DNA of 47,593 bases, taken from Bacteroidota bacterium. GTDB lineage: Bacteria > Bacteroidota > Ignavibacteria > Ignavibacteriales > Ignavibacteriaceae. Positions 1 through 9,459 of this stretch are shown one piece after another; position 1 is the stretch's first letter; each line of letters starts with the position of its first letter. Below the pieces are notes generated by a model that was not told where the DNA came from, made no database searches, and saw only the letters and a program-made list of their open reading frames with translations. The stretch is from positions 71,265-118,857 of the forward strand of contig JACZTL010000005.1 in NCBI GenBank assembly GCA_022573715.1. The letters are read 5' to 3'. The translations under genes were made by a program, and so were the position numbers.

Positions 1-7
1 TATAAAC

Positions 8-2347
8 ATGGAGTCATCACTTTTAATAAAATTAGAATTTGATAAAGTACTTACCTTAATTGCAAAATATTGCTCTACAGAAAACACTAAAGTTTACATT
101 CAACAACTAAAACCCAAAACATCTTTTGAAGAAGTTGTTTATGAAGGGAAATTAGTTACAGAAGCTAAGAATTTACTTATTCAGGATAATAATCTACCAA
201 TTGAGTACCTGCCCAATCTAAATGAGACTATATCCAGGAGTTCTATTGAAGGTTCGATTATAACAGAAAAAAAAATCTTACAATTACTGAAATTATTAGA
301 GATTTCAAGATTATTATTTAATTACATAAAAAGTAATACTGAAATAGTTCCTGAATTATTTGATAAAAGTAAATCTCTTTTTGTTGATAAACTTTTAGAA
401 TCCCACATAACCAAAATTCTAACTGATAGAGGGGAAGTAAAAGATTCTGCCAGTGTTGAGTTAAAGGAAATAAGAAATAAAATTATAGATAAAGAAAACG
501 AACTCAGACGAGCAGTTCAAAAAATAATTAAAGGATTACAGAGACAAGAAATTGTTCAAGAAGATTATGTAACTTTGAGAGACGGCAGGATTGTTCTGCC
601 TGTAAAAGCAGAACACAAAAGACATATTAAAGGATTTATACATTCAGAATCTGCTACCGGACAAACAGTTTTTATAGAACCAAGTGAAACGTTAGAGTTA
701 AATAATGATATAATTACACTTAAATTTTCAGAACGTAGAGAAATAGAAAGGATATTAAAACAACTTACAAAAAAAGTAGGGGAAGTAAAAATTGAACTAA
801 ATCAAACATTGGATGTAATTACTTATTTAGACTCAATTTTTGCGAGGGCTAAATATTCTTTTGAAATAAAAGGCAGCTTTCCTGAAATAAACGCAAATAA
901 AGAATTCTCAATAATTGATGCTAACCATCCATTGTTAATTAACAGATTAGGATTTGATAAAACTATTCCTCTAAACGTAATGCTGAAAGATGAAAGGATC
1001 ATTATAATTACCGGACCAAATGCGGGAGGAAAAACAGTTGTTTTAAAAACAATCGGTTTGTTGGTTTTAATGGTACAATCCGGAATTCACATACCTGCAG
1101 CTCCGGATTCTTGTTTTTGGATATTTAAAAATATTTTTGCAGATATTGGCGATGAACAATCATTAGAAGATGATTTGTCAACATTCAGTTCTCATCTTAC
1201 GAATATAAACATAATAATAAACCAAGCTGATAAAAATTCGCTAGTATTATTGGACGAAATTGGTACAGGCACTGATCCGACTGAAGGTTCTGCATTGGCA
1301 GCAGCTATTTTACTTACATTGAAGAAAATAAATTCAGTAGTATTTTCAACAACACATCACGGTAATTTAAAAATATTAGCCAACTCTGTCGAAGGTATTC
1401 AAAATGCTTCTATGCAATTTGATCAGGAGAATCTTAAACCTACTTACATATTTAAACAAGGATTACCCGGCTCAAGTTATGCTTTTGAAATTGCAGAAAG
1501 GATAGGATTTGATGAACATTTTTTTAAATTAGCAAAACAAAATTTAGATACTGATCAACATAAAGTTGAAAATTTTTTAATCGATATTGAAAAGAAAGCA
1601 GCAAAATTAAATGAAAAATTAAAAAAACTTGAAATTGAGAATGCAAGATTGCAAGGGCTTTCTAATTTGTATGAAAAGAATTTGAACAAATTAAAAAGTG
1701 AAAAAAATGAAATCCTGGAACAAGCAAAAATTGAAGCTGAAGAATATTTGAATGATATGAATAAACAAATTGAAAAAGTTGTAAAAAAATTAAGAGAAAC
1801 AAAAGCTGATAGAAGAGTAATAAAAGAAACAAAACAAACAATTAAAAAATTTAAGGAAACTGCTAAATCTAAATCCCCCGGAAATAAAGGAATATCTGCA
1901 AAGCAAGAATTAGAAATTGGAGATAATGTTCAGCTAAAAGATTCAAACACTGTTGGCGAAATTATAGAATTAAATAAATCGAAAAATCAAGCGATAATAT
2001 TAACAGGTGGCTTAAGAATTAATACCTCATTATCTTCATTAAATAAAACAAAAAAAAATAAAAAGAGTTCTGAAAAAAGCTATTATAACTACGAAGTATC
2101 AGAAATAAAAGTAAGGTTGGATATTAGAGGACAAAAGCCTGATGAAGTTGAATATACTATTGTTAAATTTATGGATGAAGCCTATTTTTCTGGTCAACAA
2201 AAGGTAGAAATTTTGCATGGTAAAGGGGCAGGTGTTTTAAGAAAATTAGTTTCAGAATTATTGAAGAATAATGAGAATGTAAAAGAATTTTATCCGGCCC
2301 TAATAGAACAAGGTGGAGACGGTGTTACAATTGCCGAATTAAAATAG
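8..2347 (+). CDS. mutS2: MutS2 family ATPase/Smr-domain protein
   Basis: 779 residues, the usual MutS2 length. The N-terminus is MutS2-like and the lever/clamp helices precede an ABC-type ATPase: Walker A GPNAGGKT near residue 335, signature SLEDDLSTFSSHL near 385, Walker B LVLLDEIGTGTDP near 411. A Lys/Glu-rich coiled coil covers about 510-620. The C-terminal Smr nuclease domain starts at LDIRG near 703 and carries LHGKGAG near 735. The mismatch-recognition domain of MutS1 is absent. Family members act on branched DNA, suppress recombination, and in some species rescue collided ribosomes; which role applies here cannot be told. The ATG lies 8 bases into the window, so its promoter is not visible. 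Confidence 0.96.
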   Translation: MESSLLIKLEFDKVLTLIAKYCSTENTKVYIQQLKPKTSFEEVVYEGKLVTEAKNLLIQDNNLPIEYLPNLNETISRSSIEGSIITEKKILQLLKLLEISRLLFNYIKSNTEIVPELFDKSKSLFVDKLLESHITKILTDRGEVKDSASVELKEIRNKIIDKENELRRAVQKIIKGLQRQEIVQEDYVTLRDGRIVLPVKAEHKRHIKGFIHSESATGQTVFIEPSETLELNNDIITLKFSERREIERILKQLTKKVGEVKIELNQTLDVITYLDSIFARAKYSFEIKGSFPEINANKEFSIIDANHPLLINRLGFDKTIPLNVMLKDERIIIITGPNAGGKTVVLKTIGLLVLMVQSGIHIPAAPDSCFWIFKNIFADIGDEQSLEDDLSTFSSHLTNINIIINQADKNSLVLLDEIGTGTDPTEGSALAAAILLTLKKINSVVFSTTHHGNLKILANSVEGIQNASMQFDQENLKPTYIFKQGLPGSSYAFEIAERIGFDEHFFKLAKQNLDTDQHKVENFLIDIEKKAAKLNEKLKKLEIENARLQGLSNLYEKNLNKLKSEKNEILEQAKIEAEEYLNDMNKQIEKVVKKLRETKADRRVIKETKQTIKKFKETAKSKSPGNKGISAKQELEIGDNVQLKDSNTVGEIIELNKSKNQAIILTGGLRINTSLSSLNKTKKNKKSSEKSYYNYEVSEIKVRLDIRGQKPDEVEYTIVKFMDEAYFSGQQKVEILHGKGAGVLRKLVSELLKNNENVKEFYPALIEQGGDGVTIAELK

Positions 2348-2355
2348 GAAATAAA

Positions 2356-3855
2356 TTGTTTAAAAAAATATTAATTGCAAACAGAGGGGAAATTGCAGTA
2401 AGGATTATAAGAGCCTGCAAAGAATTAAACATTAAATCGGCTGCCATATATTCTAAAGCAGACAAAACCTCACTACATTCCAGATTAGCTGATGAATCTT
2501 ATTTGATTGGGGACGCCAAATCATCAGAATCATATTTAAATGGAAAAAAAATTATTGAATTGGCAAAACAAATAGGAGCCGATGCTATACATCCCGGTTA
2601 TGGTTTTTTCTCTGAAAACCATTCTTTTATTAAAAATGTTGAAAATGAAAAAATTAAGTTTATAGGACCATCATCAAAATCTGTTTCATTAATGGGAAAC
2701 AAAACTTCAGCAAGAAAATTGATGGAAAAAAATAACGTACCAATTGTTCCCGGGACAACATCTCCTATCAAAACATCAAAAATTGGGAAGCTAAAAGCAG
2801 AAGAAATAGGTTATCCGATATTATTAAAAGCAGTATCAGGCGGGGGCGGAAAAGGAATACGCATTGTTTATAACAGCCGAGAATTTGATGAAGCTTTAAA
2901 GTCAACAAAAAGACAAGCGAAAAACTCATTTGGTTCTGACGAAGTATATATTGAAAAGTTTATAGAAAACCCAAAACATATTGAAGTTCAAATTTTAGCT
3001 GATAATTTCGGTAATTATATTCACCTATTTGAAAGAGAGTGTTCAATACAGAGGAGACATCAAAAAATAATTGAGGAATCTCCATCTTCGTTTGTTGACG
3101 AAAAAACACGAAGCAGAATAACAGAAGCGGCAATAAACGCGGCTAAAGCTTGCAAATACCAAAATGCCGGTACTGTCGAATTTTTAATGGACAAAAATAA
3201 AAACTTCTATTTTCTTGAAATGAATACGAGGCTACAGGTTGAACACCCGGTTACAGAACTTATAACAGGTATTGATTTGGTAATACAACAAATTAGAATT
3301 GCTTACGGCTTAAAACTCAAAATCAACCAAAATGATATATTTATACATGGCCATTCTATAGAATGTAGGATTTATGCCGAAGATACTGAAAATGATTTTC
3401 TTCCATCGACAGGCAAGTTAACAAATTTCAACATACCGGCTGGGCCCGGAGTTAGAGTTGATACCGGTTTTGAAATTGGGTCTGAAATTTCAATGTATTA
3501 TGACCCTATGATTGCCAAACTTGTTTGTTGGAACAATGACAGAATTTCCGCAATAAGCAGAATGAAAAGAGCTTTAGATGAATTTGAAATTACAGGGGTA
3601 ACTCATAATATAAATTTTCTAAAATTAATTATGAATAATAAAAAGTTTATGGATGGTATATTTGATATAAATTTTATTGATAGAGAAAAACTCTTGGAGA
3701 AAAAATTTCATACTGATAATAATGAATCAATTACAAAAGAAACAGCTGCTTTTATATTTTCTGCATTAATGAAAAATGAGAAAAGTCAAAAAATAAATTC
3801 TTATCCGGATAAAGAAAATTCAAGGAATTTTTGGACGGAACAAATTCATGAGTAA
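2356..3855 (+). CDS. accC: Biotin carboxylase subunit of an acyl-CoA carboxylase
   Basis: ATP-grasp biotin carboxylase: ATP- and bicarbonate-dependent carboxylation of biotin on a carrier protein. Seen are the N-terminal KILIANRGEIAVRIIRA, the glycine loop GGGGKGIRIVY near 162, ERECSIQRRHQKIIEE near 225, and EMNTRLQVEHPVTE near 287. At 499 residues it exceeds the usual ~450; the last ~50 residues are a poorly conserved tail. It starts with TTG, 9 bases after mutS2 and behind AGGAAA. It overlaps the next gene, a biotin carrier, by 8 bases, so the two are co-translated. No carboxyltransferase gene is present, so the acyl-CoA substrate (acetyl- or propionyl-CoA) is open. Confidence 0.93.
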   Translation: MFKKILIANRGEIAVRIIRACKELNIKSAAIYSKADKTSLHSRLADESYLIGDAKSSESYLNGKKIIELAKQIGADAIHPGYGFFSENHSFIKNVENEKIKFIGPSSKSVSLMGNKTSARKLMEKNNVPIVPGTTSPIKTSKIGKLKAEEIGYPILLKAVSGGGGKGIRIVYNSREFDEALKSTKRQAKNSFGSDEVYIEKFIENPKHIEVQILADNFGNYIHLFERECSIQRRHQKIIEESPSSFVDEKTRSRITEAAINAAKACKYQNAGTVEFLMDKNKNFYFLEMNTRLQVEHPVTELITGIDLVIQQIRIAYGLKLKINQNDIFIHGHSIECRIYAEDTENDFLPSTGKLTNFNIPAGPGVRVDTGFEIGSEISMYYDPMIAKLVCWNNDRISAISRMKRALDEFEITGVTHNINFLKLIMNNKKFMDGIFDINFIDREKLLEKKFHTDNNESITKETAAFIFSALMKNEKSQKINSYPDKENSRNFWTEQIHE

Positions 3856-4348
3856 AGTAATTGTAAAAATAGGAGAGAAAAAAAAGACAATAACTATAAA
3901 TAACAACTCAAAAGTTGCTATAGATAAAAAAAAATATACTTATGAATTAACCCATCTTCATAGTTCTACATACTTATTAAAAGTTAAAGATCAATTTTTT
4001 AAAATATATTTTTTAGAAAAAAAAGGAGAGAAATATGTCTTATCCATTAATGGAGAAAAATTTATTTCATCTTCTAAATCACCACTCAAAGAAAGAGCAG
4101 AAGAATTAGTAGCCAAGCAGAATTTAGATAATGTCACAAAAATATTGAAAGCACCTATGCCGGGAATGGTATTAGAGATTATAATAAATGCAGGTGATAA
4201 AGTTAATAAAGGAGATAATCTCTTAATTCTAGAATCAATGAAAATGGAAAATACTATCAAATCGCCATTTTCAGGTACTGTAAAAGAAATATTTGTTGAG
4301 AAAAATAGCCCTGTAGAAAAAGATACAAAGATTTTATCAATAGTGTAA
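3848..4348 (+). CDS. Biotin carboxyl carrier protein of an acyl-CoA carboxylase
   Basis: 166 residues. The last ~70 form a biotinyl domain (KAPMPGMVLEI ... ESMKMENTIKSPFSG), with the biotin-accepting Lys at about residue 132 inside the ESMKM motif. The first ~95 residues are a basic region resembling the carrier part of propionyl-CoA-type carboxylases rather than the Ala/Pro-rich linker of classical AccB. It overlaps the biotin carboxylase by 8 bases and should carry carboxybiotin from that enzyme to a carboxyltransferase encoded elsewhere. Confidence 0.9.
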   Translation: MSKVIVKIGEKKKTITINNNSKVAIDKKKYTYELTHLHSSTYLLKVKDQFFKIYFLEKKGEKYVLSINGEKFISSSKSPLKERAEELVAKQNLDNVTKILKAPMPGMVLEIIINAGDKVNKGDNLLILESMKMENTIKSPFSGTVKEIFVEKNSPVEKDTKILSIV

Positions 4349-4349
4349 A

Positions 4350-4381
4350 CAATCTTTTTGAAGGGAAAAGACTTTTTATTA
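4350..4381 (+). terminator. Weak terminator-like hairpin after the biotin carrier gene
   Basis: AATCTTTT and AAAAGACTT pair imperfectly (one bulged C) across a 7-base loop, and a T5 run follows. It sits 2 bases after the stop codon and before the 160-base gap that precedes the TonB receptor. The stem is AT-rich and weak. Confidence 0.35.
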
Positions 4382-4508
4382 CAATTTTTCTTCATAAAAT
4401 CGATAAAAAAAATAAAAAATATTTTTATTAACTATTGCTTCTAAAAAAAGCATTATTTAATATTGTTTTTGTACTCAACAAATTAATCATTTTTTAGGAG
4501 GACCTTCT

Positions 4509-6884
4509 ATGAGGTTTATATACATTCTTAGAAACCGTTTTTTTGTTATTCCTAAATTTCTCTTTGCTTCATTGACAATAATGATGTTTTTATCAGGGCA
4601 AATATTGGCCCAGGGGAATGGAACAATAACAGGACACATAAAAGATGCTAATACCGGGGAGGCATTAATTAGAATTAATGTAATTATTAGCGGTACTACA
4701 ATGGGCGCTGCAACCAATCTTAGCGGAAATTATAACATAATAAATGTTCCTGTCGGCACCTATACATTAGTTTATTCATTGATAGGGTACGAAACATTGA
4801 AAAAAAGTAATATTTCTGTTTCTGCAAATCAATCTGTTGAAGTTAATGCAGAATTAAATTCAACTGCTTTGGAGTTAGGTAATGTTTCGGTTTATGCTGC
4901 TTCGAGGAGGAAGGAGAAAATTACAGAAGCACCTGCAGCAGTTTCTGTAATAGGGATGGAAGATATTAGACTAAGATCTAATGTCGGAGGTATACCAAAA
5001 CTATTAGAATCCGAACCAGGTATTGATCTTGTTCAGAGCGGTGTTTATGATTTTAATCTAAATACTCGTGGATTTAACAGTTCTGTTACAAGACGCGTTT
5101 TGGTTATTCTTGACGGAAGAGATTTAGGTGCTGCTTTTCTTGGGCAGCAAGGATGGGCTGATATTTCTATTCCTTTAGAAGACTTAGCAAATCTTGAATT
5201 TGTTAGAGGTCCCGGTTCTGCTTTATATGGTACAAATGCATTTAACGGAGTCTTAAATATGACTTCTTTATCACCAAGGCAAGCATTAGGGACAAAACTA
5301 AAAATATCCGGTGGTGAATTAAGTTTGTTTAGAGTTGATATTCGTCAAGCAGGTTTATTGGGTGATGGCTGGAGTTATAAAGTTAATTTAGGCAGAATGC
5401 AGAGTAATAATTGGGACAGAAACAGAACTGCAGGATCAATTCTAGCATACCCTGGATTATCAAATGAGTTGGCAAATATCACTCCGGACAATATGAAATA
5501 TACTTACGGCTCGGCAAGATTGGATTATGATTTTGCAAACGGTGCTGTATTTACAGCACAGGGTGGTTTAACCAATGTTAAAAATGATGTTATTGTTACA
5601 GGTATTGGTCGATTAAATATTATTGAGGGAAACAGACCTTGGGCAAGTATATATTATACTTCAAAATATTATTTTGTTCAAGCCTGGATGCAAAAAAGAA
5701 CAACACCGACACCAATTGTAGCATTGGCTTCCGGTGGAAGTTTGATAGAAAATAGTACACTATATCAGGTAGAAGGGCAATATAATCATTCCTTTTTGGA
5801 TGACCAAGTAAGAATAATTTTAGGAGCTTCTCAAAAAATAGCTCATATTGATATGGAAAACACTGCAATGGTAGGAACCAAAGATTACACAATAACAGGC
5901 GGTTATGCCCAGTTAGAGTATAAACCTTTTAAACAGTTAAAATTTATTGCAACCGGACGTGTTGACAGAACATCGTATGAAAAATCAAGATTTTCACCGA
6001 GAGCTGCTGCCGTTTGGACATTTGCTCAGGGACAAGCATTAAGATTTTCATTCAACAAAGCTTTTTTACTTCCAAGTACTTCCGAATATTTCTTAAGGGT
6101 ATTAGCCGGTGCAGCTGACTTAAGAGCTCTTGGAATTAATCCTGCTGGACTTACTAGAGTTTTTGCTATGGGCAATACAGAATTGGTACCTGAAGAAATT
6201 GAAGGTTATGAAATAGGTTACAAAGGAATATTTTTAAATAATAAACTCTTTATAACTTTAGATGGATATTCAAATAAAGTTAATAATTTTATAACTGATC
6301 TTTTACAAGGCGTTAACCCTGCTTTCCCATTTGGTGGTGCACCTGCTGGTCTTTCAGACCTTATTCTACACGGTTCGCCTGCTAACGGAATACCTGCTTT
6401 ACCCGGACTAACAGTTTTACCATCAGGAGAAACTGCAATAGTAATTTCTTATGCTAACAAAGGTCAGGTAGATGAAAGAGGTTTGGAATTAGGATTTAAT
6501 TATTATATGAATGATTATTTCTTGATTTCTGCCAACTGGTCATATTTTGATTATGAAATCAAAGCTCAGCAAGAAGGTGATATCTTATTACCAAATAATC
6601 CAAAACACAAATTTGGATATTCAATAAGATACAGAGATTCTCAATCTGGTTTTGAAGCTGAACTTTCAGGTAGAACAGTTCAAGCTTTTGATTGGGCTGC
6701 CGGTGTATTTGTAGGACGTATACCTGAGTATACATTATTCAATCTATCCGCAGGTTATAAAATAAATCAGAATTATCGTTTGGGTCTTTCAGTTACAAAC
6801 TTATTAGACAGACAATCTTACCAAATATTTGGTGGATCAATTGTAGGAAGACAATTAATAGGTTCATTAACTGTATCATTCTAA
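4509..6884 (+). CDS. TonB-dependent outer-membrane receptor with carboxypeptidase-like N-domain
   Basis: 791 residues. A signal peptide of about 35 residues is followed by a carboxypeptidase-regulatory-like beta-sandwich (about 38-115, GTITGHIKDANTGEAL onward). Next comes a plug domain (about 130-250, with RGPGSALYGTNAFNGVLNM) and a long beta-barrel that ends in a terminal Phe. AGGAGG at 4496-4501 sets the ATG with a 7-base spacer. Such receptors import bulky ligands across the outer membrane using TonB energy. The gene is followed 23 bases later by an SGNH-type lipoprotein, so the two probably act on one substrate. Substrate unknown; no iron or vitamin genes adjoin. Confidence 0.92.
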   Translation: MRFIYILRNRFFVIPKFLFASLTIMMFLSGQILAQGNGTITGHIKDANTGEALIRINVIISGTTMGAATNLSGNYNIINVPVGTYTLVYSLIGYETLKKSNISVSANQSVEVNAELNSTALELGNVSVYAASRRKEKITEAPAAVSVIGMEDIRLRSNVGGIPKLLESEPGIDLVQSGVYDFNLNTRGFNSSVTRRVLVILDGRDLGAAFLGQQGWADISIPLEDLANLEFVRGPGSALYGTNAFNGVLNMTSLSPRQALGTKLKISGGELSLFRVDIRQAGLLGDGWSYKVNLGRMQSNNWDRNRTAGSILAYPGLSNELANITPDNMKYTYGSARLDYDFANGAVFTAQGGLTNVKNDVIVTGIGRLNIIEGNRPWASIYYTSKYYFVQAWMQKRTTPTPIVALASGGSLIENSTLYQVEGQYNHSFLDDQVRIILGASQKIAHIDMENTAMVGTKDYTITGGYAQLEYKPFKQLKFIATGRVDRTSYEKSRFSPRAAAVWTFAQGQALRFSFNKAFLLPSTSEYFLRVLAGAADLRALGINPAGLTRVFAMGNTELVPEEIEGYEIGYKGIFLNNKLFITLDGYSNKVNNFITDLLQGVNPAFPFGGAPAGLSDLILHGSPANGIPALPGLTVLPSGETAIVISYANKGQVDERGLELGFNYYMNDYFLISANWSYFDYEIKAQQEGDILLPNNPKHKFGYSIRYRDSQSGFEAELSGRTVQAFDWAAGVFVGRIPEYTLFNLSAGYKINQNYRLGLSVTNLLDRQSYQIFGGSIVGRQLIGSLTVSF

Positions 6885-6907
6885 CATAAATCAAAAAAGG
6901 AATTACT

Positions 6908-8434
6908 ATGAAAAAATATCATAATAAACTAAAATATTTAGTATTTGCTTTAGCTTTTGGCGTACTTTATATATCGGGTTGCGGTGATGATGATGATGTT
7001 ATTGTTAATCCGCCTCCTGCTTTTAGTACAGGCTCAGCTAATTTTTCTATGTATGTATCTATAGGAAATAGCTTAACAGCCGGCTTTCAATCAAATGCTC
7101 TTTCTGAAAGAGACCAAGTTTGGAGTTTTCCAAGCATGTTAGCTAAACAAGTACAAGCTGCCGGTACATTTGAGCAACCTTTAATAAAAAACCCCGGTAT
7201 TGGCGGAAGATTAAGATTATTAAACCTTGCTCCAACTATAGTTTCTGAAACTTCGGTTGATCCTGTTGCTGCATCAAATTTAAATATAGCACTTTCAAGA
7301 CCATACAACAATCTTGGTATTCCTGGCTCCATTTTATTTGATATGGCAGATGAAACTGATTTTGGTGTAAAAAGTGTAGCGAGAGGAAATCCTTTCTTTT
7401 CTTTAGTATTAAGAAATCCGGCATTGGGTACTAATGTAATAAATCAAGCAAGAACACTACAAGCTTCTTTTGTTACAGTTTGGATTGGTAATAATGATGT
7501 TTTAGGATATGCAACAAGCGGCGGTACTTCCGGTACTAATGCAGGTTTTTTTGATCCCCCAAGAACCATGCCAACAGAAACAGTAGTATTCTCTCCGTTA
7601 TATAAAGCATTATTGGATAGTCTTCAAGCTGATCCCAGGGATATTGTTGTAGCTAACATACCGGATGTTTCAACAATTCCATTCTTTACAACTATTGGAC
7701 CTAAATTAGCATCTGATATTCCTTGGGGATTGTTTGCACAGCTCGGTGCACCAGGTCTTTTTTATCAAAGTCACAATCTCCCTAATTTCCCTGGTTTACC
7801 TTTTGCCGTAGGTGTTGCTGATTCTACATCGCTTAAAAACTTAAATATATTATTTACATTAATTGGTCAAACTTATGCCGGTTTAATAGGACAACCTACC
7901 GGTAAGTTTTATAAAGATAACGGATTTCCTGCATTGCCTCCAGGAATTGACACAACATTTCCATTTGGTGTACATCCTCAAAATCCATTTCCCGACGCAT
8001 TTGTTCTAGAACCAGCTGAAATTACTATTACAAAAGCAGCAACGGATGCTTTTAATTCAATAATTGCAGCAGAAGCAGGAAGCAGAAATATAGCTGTTGT
8101 AGATTTTAATACATTTCTAAAAAATCTGCAAGCAGGCAGTGGTATTTCAGTTCCCGGTATTGGTGTATTTACATCTTCATTTATTACCGGAGGTACTTTT
8201 AGTTACGACGGAGTTCATCCATCTTCCCGTGGTTACGGAATTATTGCAAACGAGTGGATTAGAGTTATAAATCAAAAATTCGGCGCCACTATTCCACCTG
8301 TTGATTTAAATAGTTTACCCGGAATGCCAATCGGTAAATTAGCTAGCGGTAAATTACCTAATTACCCGGCAGGGTATTTCAATAATTACATTAGAATGGT
8401 AACAGGTGATAGAAATTGGCCTGTTAGTAATTAG
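6908..8434 (+). CDS. SGNH/GDSL-hydrolase-like outer-membrane lipoprotein
   Basis: 508 residues. The lipobox ends at Cys25 (LYISGC) and is followed by an Asp run, which suggests a surface lipoprotein. SGNH blocks are visible: GNSLTAGF near 52 (nucleophile Ser), IGNNDVLGY near 191 (block III Asn) and DGVHPSSRGYG near 434 (catalytic Asp/His). The domain is therefore complete but spread over a protein longer than usual. It directly follows the TonB receptor, and a strong terminator lies downstream. I infer ester or lipid hydrolysis at the cell surface, feeding the receptor. The true substrate cannot be read from sequence. Confidence 0.85.
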   Translation: MKKYHNKLKYLVFALAFGVLYISGCGDDDDVIVNPPPAFSTGSANFSMYVSIGNSLTAGFQSNALSERDQVWSFPSMLAKQVQAAGTFEQPLIKNPGIGGRLRLLNLAPTIVSETSVDPVAASNLNIALSRPYNNLGIPGSILFDMADETDFGVKSVARGNPFFSLVLRNPALGTNVINQARTLQASFVTVWIGNNDVLGYATSGGTSGTNAGFFDPPRTMPTETVVFSPLYKALLDSLQADPRDIVVANIPDVSTIPFFTTIGPKLASDIPWGLFAQLGAPGLFYQSHNLPNFPGLPFAVGVADSTSLKNLNILFTLIGQTYAGLIGQPTGKFYKDNGFPALPPGIDTTFPFGVHPQNPFPDAFVLEPAEITITKAATDAFNSIIAAEAGSRNIAVVDFNTFLKNLQAGSGISVPGIGVFTSSFITGGTFSYDGVHPSSRGYGIIANEWIRVINQKFGATIPPVDLNSLPGMPIGKLASGKLPNYPAGYFNNYIRMVTGDRNWPVSN

Positions 8435-8455
8435 AAATAATAAACAATTTTTTGA

Positions 8456-8490
8456 ATAATAAAATCCCGTTTTTAGCGGGATTTTATTAT
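8456..8490 (+). terminator. Strong intrinsic terminator after the SGNH lipoprotein gene
   Basis: A perfect 14-bp inverted repeat (8456-8469 and 8477-8490) has a TCCCG/CGGGA core and a 7-base loop; A and T runs lie on both sides, so it could work in both directions. It lies inside the longest open frame of the next gene, which argues that the true start of that gene is further downstream. Confidence 0.85.
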
Positions 8491-8523
8491 TATATGCACA
8501 GTAAAATTATATTTTATTTTTTT

Positions 8524-8934
8524 ATGAAAAAATCTATTCTATTTTTATTATTATTTCCTATTGTTTTATTATTTTCATCTTGTTCTTCAACAAAAGAAAG
8601 TACGGATATTATTAGAACACAAGAAACTGATTCACTATATGTGTTTGATACCCCAAATGAAAACCTTATGGTAATACCAAATATAGGAAATGTAAAACTA
8701 TATATTGTACAGATTGGTGCATTTACTACAATAGAAAAGGCGGAAAATTTTGCTACAGAAAGCAGAAAAAAAATAAATTATAATTTAGATATCGAATATA
8801 GTAATTCGGTTAATCTGTATGTTGTACAATTAAAACCTTTTTATAATAAAAAAGAAGATGCTGAAACCGTTAAAAATAAATTATGGAAAATTAATGATTT
8901 TGAGGATGCTTGGATTTTAACAGTAATAAGATAA
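8524..8934 (+). CDS. SPOR-domain lipoprotein
   Basis: 136 residues from the chosen ATG. The open frame extends back to 8452, but that part runs through the terminator hairpin, and the ATG at 8524 gives a clean lipoprotein signal (MKKSILFLLLFPIVLLFSSC, Cys20). The C-terminal half is a SPOR domain (LYIVQIGAFTTIEKAENF ... NLYVVQLKPFYNKKEDAE). SPOR domains bind peptidoglycan glycan strands lacking stem peptides, usually at division sites, so a periplasmic role in septal wall is likely. It is flanked by hairpins on both sides and is probably monocistronic. Confidence 0.85.
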   Translation: MKKSILFLLLFPIVLLFSSCSSTKESTDIIRTQETDSLYVFDTPNENLMVIPNIGNVKLYIVQIGAFTTIEKAENFATESRKKINYNLDIEYSNSVNLYVVQLKPFYNKKEDAETVKNKLWKINDFEDAWILTVIR

Positions 8935-8939
8935 ATATG

Positions 8940-8963
8940 TTATCATAATTATTATTATGATAA
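8940..8963 (+). terminator. AT-rich perfect hairpin between the SPOR gene and ssb
   Basis: TTATCATAAT and ATTATGATAA form a 10-bp perfect stem with a 4-base loop, 6 bases after the SPOR stop codon. There is no G/C core and only a short T tract, so it could be a weak terminator or an operator-like palindrome for ssb (ATG at 9000). Confidence 0.4.
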
Positions 8964-8999
8964 GTTAACTAATTATTTAATTTACAATAGGAGGGTATT

Positions 9000-9425
9000 A
9001 TGGCTTTTTCATTAAACAAGATTATGTTAATTGGAAATCTTGGGAAAGACGCCGAGACTAGATTCACCACAAACAATCTTTCAATTACAACTTTTTCTTT
9101 AGCTACTACTAGGAGCTTTAAGGACAAAGAAGGTAGCTGGCAGAATGAAACCACTTGGCATAATTTAGTGGGATATAATCTTTCGGATTACTATAAAGAT
9201 AATCTGAAAAAAGGGAAGAAATTTTATATTGAAGGTAGAATATCAAAAAGGGATTATATTGATAAAGAAGATATTAAAAGATATGTTACCGATACAATAG
9301 TTGAAAAACTAATACCTTTGGATTCAACAGCTGCAGGTAGCGGTACTTCGGATATTTCTTCAGATAAAGTTTCAGAACCTCAAGTAGATATTTCTAAAGA
9401 AGATAATGATGATTTACCGTTCTAA
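9000..9425 (+). CDS. ssb: Single-stranded DNA-binding protein
   Basis: 141 residues with an OB-fold N-terminal domain (KIMLIGNLGKDAETRFT ... NETTWHNLVGY ... GKKFYIEGRI), a polar linker from about 105, and the acidic tail DNDDLPF, which docks SSB partner proteins. AGGAGG at 8989-8994 sets the ATG. It should coat ssDNA in replication and repair. The linker is short compared with the 170-180 residues of E. coli SSB, as is common in this group. Confidence 0.95.
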   Translation: MAFSLNKIMLIGNLGKDAETRFTTNNLSITTFSLATTRSFKDKEGSWQNETTWHNLVGYNLSDYYKDNLKKGKKFYIEGRISKRDYIDKEDIKRYVTDTIVEKLIPLDSTAAGSGTSDISSDKVSEPQVDISKEDNDDLPF

Positions 9426-9459
9426 ATATATGTATAACAATTGAGGAAATTGTAAGTAC

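Noticed and set aside
4402-4463. AT-only inverted repeats and a GCTT/AAGC hairpin before the TonB receptor
   Set aside because: Too weak and low in complexity to call a riboswitch or operator; no conserved core recognised.
8452-8523. Upstream extension of the SPOR lipoprotein
   Set aside because: It runs through a 14-bp terminator hairpin and spoils the lipoprotein signal; the ATG at 8524 is better.
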